In this document: one piece after another, positions 62,576-64,000 of the stretch
Position numbering within the stretch: the first letter of the stretch is position 1
Layout: each line of letters opens with the position of its first letter
Source of the DNA: an uncultured Eggerthellaceae bacterium
GTDB taxonomy: Bacteria > Actinomycetota > Coriobacteriia > Coriobacteriales > Eggerthellaceae
Direction of reading: 5' to 3'
Assembly (NCBI GenBank): GCA_934670115.1
Contig: CAKUOV010000004.1
Coordinates: 45,650-109,649, forward strand
Length of the DNA: 64,000 nt
Program-made: the position numbers and the translations under genes
The notes under the pieces: generated by a model
Told to the model about the DNA's origin: nothing
Database searches by the model: none
The model's input: the letters and a program-made list of their open reading frames with translations, nothing else

Positions 62576-62688
62576 GCCTGGCGGCAAGGGATTGCCTCAC
62601 GACTCCGCTTGGATAATGCTTCTTCTGGCTTGCGGCTCGCTCAACTTATCCAAAGCGTCGCAGTTCGGCTCGTCCCTTGCCGCCAGGC
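62576..62688 (-). repeat. Foldable element S, copy 2
   Basis: 113 bp with perfect 16 bp ends (GCCTGGCGGCAAGGGA and its complement). On the minus strand the interior matches the copy at 23509: GAACTGCGACGCT, GGATAAGTTGAGCG, GAAGAAGCATTATCCAAGCG, GAGTCGTGAGG. Confidence 0.8.
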
Positions 62689-62816
62689 GCCTTGTAGAGT
62701 CCATTTGGTCTGGCCGGGCCGCACAAGGTGATAAAGCTCGCTGCTCCTTCGCTTGGCTCGTCTCTTTGCTGAGGGGTCATTGGTGCACCGCTGGGATGCT
62801 TGGATCCGCGCACGAA

Positions 62817-62849
62817 TTGTTGACAAAAGGTGGGGTAGTTTGTCAACAA
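62817..62849 (-). repeat. Dispersed palindromic repeat, copy 7
   Basis: Plus strand TTGTTGACAAAA - GGTGGGGTAG - TTTGTCAACAA; one base differs in the core (GTAGTT for GTAATT). Confidence 0.85.
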
Positions 62850-62987
62850 GATGGGACATGCGGCTCAAGATCGGGGGCCTAGGTTGGACACGTGTCCCAA
62901 TCTTACTTTCGCGCTCGATGCGGGGTGGCATCGGCCTGTATACTGCGTGGTGTGGTATTAGAGACATTTTTATGGAAGAGGTGGCCC

Positions 62988-64000
62988 ATGAAAAGACAGG
63001 CTTTTGGTTTGCGGAGAACCGCGAACGTCCTTCTATCGGCCGCGCTGGCGCTGGGGCTTTTCCCGGTAGCGGCGTTTGCGCAGGTCGCCGATGCGCCCGG
63101 CGCGCCAGCCGATGGAGCCGCACCGGCCCTGACCCCCCCCAAATCCTCTGAGCCGATAGCGCCGCAATCGGCCTTGGCGGCCGCAGCTGCGCAAACCGCC
63201 GCGTCCGCTGCCGAACCCGCCGCCGCGCAGGCCGCACCCGCAGTCGCAGCGCCCGCCGATGCCGCGCTCACTCCCGGCTGGACGCAGGCGGGCACGTGCG
63301 AGTGGATGATCGACGCCGCCGGCAAGCTCACCGTCCGCCCCTTGGGCAACGGAGCGTCGGGCAACTTGGGCGCGAATCCTGCAGGCAACACCCAGTCCGC
63401 GCCCTGGCGTGAACAGAGAGATTCGATAACGTCCGTGGTCATCGAGCCGGGCGTATCGACCACCTGGGCGAATTACATGTTCTATTACTGCACGAACCTC
63501 GTCACCGCCGACCTTTCCGGATTGGACACCTCGAGCGCAACGAATTTCATCAGCATGTTCGATGGCTGCCAAAAACTGGAGACAGTCGATTTGAGCGGGC
63601 TTCAAACCTCCAAGGCGACTTACATGTCCTTCATGTTCAAGCATTGCTGGGCGCTTCAGGAACTCGATTTGTCGAGTTTCGACACCACGGACGTGATCTA
63701 TATGACCGAAATGTTCTATAGCTGCAAGTCAATCAAGTCGCTCGATCTGACGTCCTTCGATACCAAAAAAGTTCAGCTCATGCAGGGTTTTTTCCAGGGA
63801 TGCGAGTCGCTCGAATCGGTTGATTTATCGACATTCACCATCACTCGCTCCACGAGCACGGCTCACTTCTTCCGCGATTGCCCGAGCCTTGACCGCCTTG
63901 TGCTTGCGGCGGGGATCGATTTGGTTGGCTGCGTGATGTACGAGCACGCCTGGATCGACACGGCGGGCAACGCGTACGCGGATTCGAACGAGATGTTCGT
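62988..64000 (+). CDS. BspA-like surface protein, second copy (partial at right edge)
   Basis: At least 337 residues; the frame is open to the window end. Signal peptide MKRQAFGLRRTANVLLSAAL (cleavage near AFA-QV), an Ala/Pro-rich linker, the same capping module (GTCEWMIDAAGKLTVRPLGN) and DUF285 repeats (LDLSSFDTTDVIYMTEMFYSC) as the gene at 59683. A run of eight C (63133-63140) lies in codons about 49-51, just after the signal peptide; at its present length the frame is open. The start of the gene is richer in G+C than its neighbours by eye. A dockerin-like end is expected beyond the window. Confidence 0.85.
   Translation, partial: MKRQAFGLRRTANVLLSAALALGLFPVAAFAQVADAPGAPADGAAPALTPPKSSEPIAPQSALAAAAAQTAASAAEPAAAQAAPAVAAPADAALTPGWTQAGTCEWMIDAAGKLTVRPLGNGASGNLGANPAGNTQSAPWREQRDSITSVVIEPGVSTTWANYMFYYCTNLVTADLSGLDTSSATNFISMFDGCQKLETVDLSGLQTSKATYMSFMFKHCWALQELDLSSFDTTDVIYMTEMFYSCKSIKSLDLTSFDTKKVQLMQGFFQGCESLESVDLSTFTITRSTSTAHFFRDCPSLDRLVLAAGIDLVGCVMYEHAWIDTAGNAYADSNEMF

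Larger units (their letters stand above)
62425..62987. other. Repeat-filled intergenic region between BspA-like genes
   Basis: 563 bp with no supported gene. It holds two copies of the palindromic repeat in opposite orientation, a terminator and foldable element S copy 2; a TATACT box at 62939-62944 may belong to the next gene's promoter. Confidence 0.7.

Noticed and set aside
9302..62849. CRISPR array made of the seven-copy repeat
   Set aside because: Copies are kilobases apart in both orientations with no regular spacers, and no cas genes are present.

Overview
The window looks like a chromosomal stretch of an anaerobic, gut- or mouth-associated actinobacterium of the Eggerthellaceae (Coriobacteriia). 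The evidence is protein content, not a database match. It has two multi-pass membrane proteins ending in a LuxR-type helix-turn-helix, several molybdopterin or tungstopterin oxidoreductases with small ferredoxin partners, a divergent type IIA topoisomerase pair, and secreted BspA-like and GLUG-repeat surface proteins. No rRNA, tRNA, CRISPR array, prophage or transposase gene was recognised.

Layout. Positions 1-9.2 kb carry redox genes: a PsrA/PhsA-like molybdoenzyme with its four-cluster ferredoxin subunit (minus), an aldehyde:ferredoxin oxidoreductase-family enzyme (plus), a NifU-like protein with a new C-terminal region (minus) and a membrane LuxR regulator (plus). Positions 9.6-14.0 kb (minus) hold an acyl-ACP thioesterase, a TetR regulator and a NitT/TauT-type ABC importer. 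Positions 14.4-19.5 kb are housekeeping: Nudix, RsmJ-like methyltransferase, nitroreductase, class III FBPase and a two-gene CrcB fluoride channel. At 20.2-23.3 kb a cobalamin-riboswitch-like leader precedes a secreted cohesin/dockerin protein. Positions 23.7-36.2 kb are mixed housekeeping: TcdA, ferredoxin, 5'-nucleotidase, Nudix, an EF-G-like GTPase, GNAT, TrmO, a NYN/PIN protein and CbiL.

At 36.2-42.8 kb a second membrane LuxR regulator stands in front of a molybdoenzyme, a small 4Fe-4S protein, an unknown protein and an MFS transporter. This arrangement resembles catechol dehydroxylase loci of gut Eggerthellaceae. At 43.5-51.9 kb a second cobalamin-riboswitch-like leader precedes a giant (about 2,700 aa) GLUG/PEGA/Ig-like/dockerin surface protein. 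Positions 52.4-59.5 kb hold the topoisomerase pair, a CmpB-type membrane protein and a choline-kinase-like protein. Positions 59.7-64.0 kb hold two BspA-like proteins, the second running off the window.

The most unusual content is intergenic. (i) Seven dispersed copies of a 31-33 bp palindrome (arms TTGTTGACAAA / TTTTGTCAACAA, core TTACCCCACC). (ii) Six long inverted-repeat elements (about 120-240 bp) whose arms mostly differ between copies but pair within each copy; five share a GACCTGGGGAAAC-like centre. (iii) Two copies of a third, about 115 bp foldable element whose terminal arms differ by a compensatory base-pair change. These elements cluster around the surface-protein genes. Two poly-C tracts suggest that two surface proteins may be phase variable: C9 in the promoter spacer of the 20.5 kb gene and C8 just inside the 63.0 kb gene.
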